Origin: an uncultured Bacteroides sp.
GTDB taxonomy: Bacteria > Bacteroidota > Bacteroidia > Bacteroidales > Bacteroidaceae
NCBI RefSeq assembly: GCF_910585845.1
Contig: NZ_CAJUHF010000001.1
Location: forward strand, 62,001-126,000
Direction of reading: 5' to 3'
Length of the DNA: 64,000 bases
Shown here: positions 62,919 to 64,000 of the stretch, piece after piece
How positions within the stretch are numbered: the stretch's first letter is position 1
Layout: each line of letters opens with the position of its first letter
Position numbers and translations under genes: made by a program
The notes under the pieces: generated by a model
Told to the model about the DNA's origin: nothing
What the model saw: the letters and a program-made list of their open reading frames with translations, nothing else
Databases searched by the model: none

Positions 62919-63641
62919 ATGAAACAAGTCCATTCCATGAAAAGCACAATGCGAAATTATCTGAAAACTCTGTCGCATCTCTTCTTCCCGTGCCATTGCG
63001 TCGTTTGCGGGACACCGCTTGCAGAGAGCGAAGAAGCAATCTGCACCCGTTGCAACATGGACATGCCGCGTACGGATTACCATAAGATAAAAGACAATCT
63101 CGTAGAACGCATGTTCTGGGGGAAGATACCCTTAGAACGCGCCACCTCCTATTTCTTTTACCGCAAGGGAGGAGATTTCCGCCGAGTTCTACATCGGCTC
63201 AAGTATGGCGGGCAGAAAGAGCTGGGAGAGATAATGGGGCGTTTCATGGCGGCGGAGTTGCAGTCTGAGAACTTCTTCGTGGGCATTGATGTCATCGTTC
63301 CCGTCCCCTTGCACTCTTGCAAGCAGAAAGTCCGCGGATACAATCAAAGCGAATGGATAGCCCGCGGAATATCTCGCGTGTCGGGAATCCCTGTGGACGC
63401 ATCTGCCGTGATACGTGAGCGGAATACGGAAACGCAGACGCATAAGTCCGCCTACATGCGTTGGGAAAACGTTGGAGGAGTCTTCCGGTTGCATCATCCG
63501 GAGGCCTTTGTGGGAAGACATGTGCTGATTGTGGATGATGTGCTGACCACCGGTTCTACCACTACCGCCTGTGCCGATGCTTTCCGTGGAGTAGAAGGGA
63601 TACGCATCAGCATACTGACGTTGGCAAAGGCGGAGGCGTGA
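62919..63641 (+). CDS. comF: ComF-family phosphoribosyltransferase-like protein, 240 aa
   Basis: Zinc-ribbon start CHCVVCGTPL...ICTRCN, then a PRTase core with VPVPLHSCKQKVRGYNQSE and the PRPP loop VLIVDDVLTTGSTT. Related to ComF/GntX proteins of DNA uptake. A start at 62937 is possible. A 17-bp direct repeat (ACTTATCCAATGAAAC, twice) lies at the start region. Role in Bacteroides is not proven. Confidence 0.9.
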   Translation: MKQVHSMKSTMRNYLKTLSHLFFPCHCVVCGTPLAESEEAICTRCNMDMPRTDYHKIKDNLVERMFWGKIPLERATSYFFYRKGGDFRRVLHRLKYGGQKELGEIMGRFMAAELQSENFFVGIDVIVPVPLHSCKQKVRGYNQSEWIARGISRVSGIPVDASAVIRERNTETQTHKSAYMRWENVGGVFRLHHPEAFVGRHVLIVDDVLTTGSTTTACADAFRGVEGIRISILTLAKAEA

Positions 63642-63652
63642 GTCTGAAGACC

Positions 63653-63917
63653 CTCTTCCAAGGAGCGGATAGCTCCTCTTGCGGAACCGGTTGATTTGTT
63701 CCGCGGGACGGATATTTTCGTCTCACGAGCTGAAAAAATTCGTCCCATGAGCCGAAAAAAATCGTCTCACGAGACGGATTTATTTGTCTCACGAGCTGAT
63801 TTTCTTCGGCTTGAACTGATTTTCTTTGCCTCACGGGCTGGTTTCTTTCATCTTATGGAATGGTTTTCTTTGCCTTACAAACCGATTTCTTTTCTCTTGC
63901 GGTGGAACGGCGACTTC
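63653..63917. repeat. 22-bp degenerate tandem array (12 units)
   Basis: Units of exactly 22 bp, e.g. starts 63698, 63720, 63742, 63764, 63786, 63808 and so on to 63896. Consensus near GTCTCACGAGCTGATTTTCTTC; later units drift. It fills the gap between ComF and the next gene. Confidence 0.85.
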
Positions 63918-63919
63918 TT

Positions 63920-64000
63920 CTAATCCCGATAGAAGTCCGGCTTGCCATACAAAAAGTCCGCCGCCTTCCTGAAACTTCCGCCCTTATGAAACTGTGGGTC
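63920..64000 (-). CDS. C-terminus of unidentified leftward gene
   Basis: Stop codon at 63922-63920; frame open to the window edge. Visible residues end with FRKAADFLYGKPDFYRD. Not recognised. The reading is supported by its abrupt start after the 22-bp array. Confidence 0.6.
   Translation of the reverse strand, partial: DPQFHKGGSFRKAADFLYGKPDFYRD

Noticed and set aside
63653..63917. CRISPR array
   Set aside because: Units are 22 bp throughout with gradual drift and there are no separate spacers or cas genes.

Overview
The window is chromosomal DNA of a Bacteroides-type bacterium carrying the right-hand ~38 kb of an integrated siphophage. Support for the host: sigma-ABfr-style promoters (TTTG, 19-20 bp, TAnnTTTG) recur throughout, SecD and SecF are fused, a membrane-bound HTH regulator and a GH97 remnant of Bacteroides type are present, and few genes have strong Shine-Dalgarno sequences. 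I cannot name the species.

PROPHAGE (1 to ~38,320). The left end lies outside the window. Rightward genes: the C-terminus of a zincin-like protein, a small ORF, terminase small and large subunits, portal, two small ORFs, and an 869-aa MuF minor head protein whose C-terminus is an ADP-ribosyltransferase (ART) domain. A block of 17 small leftward genes (7,061-13,249) follows. It includes an intact-looking ADP-ribosylglycohydrolase next to the ART gene, and a C5 cytosine methyltransferase split by a frameshift. A divergent control region (13,250-13,725) separates these from the rightward morphogenesis genes: scaffold-like protein, head fiber/decoration protein, major capsid, connectors, tail terminator, tail tube, tail chaperone with a GGGTTTT slippery site, 1803-aa tape measure, and LamG-bearing distal tail proteins. 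Next comes a complete diversity-generating retroelement (DGR): target gene with variable repeat, template repeat, and reverse transcriptase. The phage part ends with an N-acetylmuramoyl-alanine amidase and a spanin-like protein. A TGTGTT-N5-AACACA palindrome sits at four phage control points. The right attachment site appears to be the 3' half of a tRNA-Arg(CCU) gene at ~38,274-38,319.

CHROMOSOME (~38,320 to 64,000). Leftward secDF, an M3 peptidase, an EEP-family hydrolase and two overlapping rhomboids come first. A decayed locus (46.8-50.9 kb) follows, with a DUF6377/GH97 chimeric pseudogene, duplicated promoter elements and a short membrane HTH regulator. Then come argS, topA, an outer-membrane barrel with a large TPR partner, a Nudix hydrolase, a 3'-5' exonuclease, an inositol-monophosphatase-family enzyme, a ComF-family protein, and the tail end of an unidentified leftward gene.

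The most notable items are: (i) the pairing of a virion-type MuF-ART protein with a phage-encoded ADP-ribosylglycohydrolase module that has its own promoter; (ii) the DGR, where 15 of 16 template/variable differences fall on template adenines; (iii) the programmed -1 frameshift in the tail chaperone; (iv) the palindromic operator family; (v) the att/tRNA junction with flanking arm-type repeats; and (vi) several intergenic arrays of unrelated sequence in the chromosomal part that share a 22-bp period.
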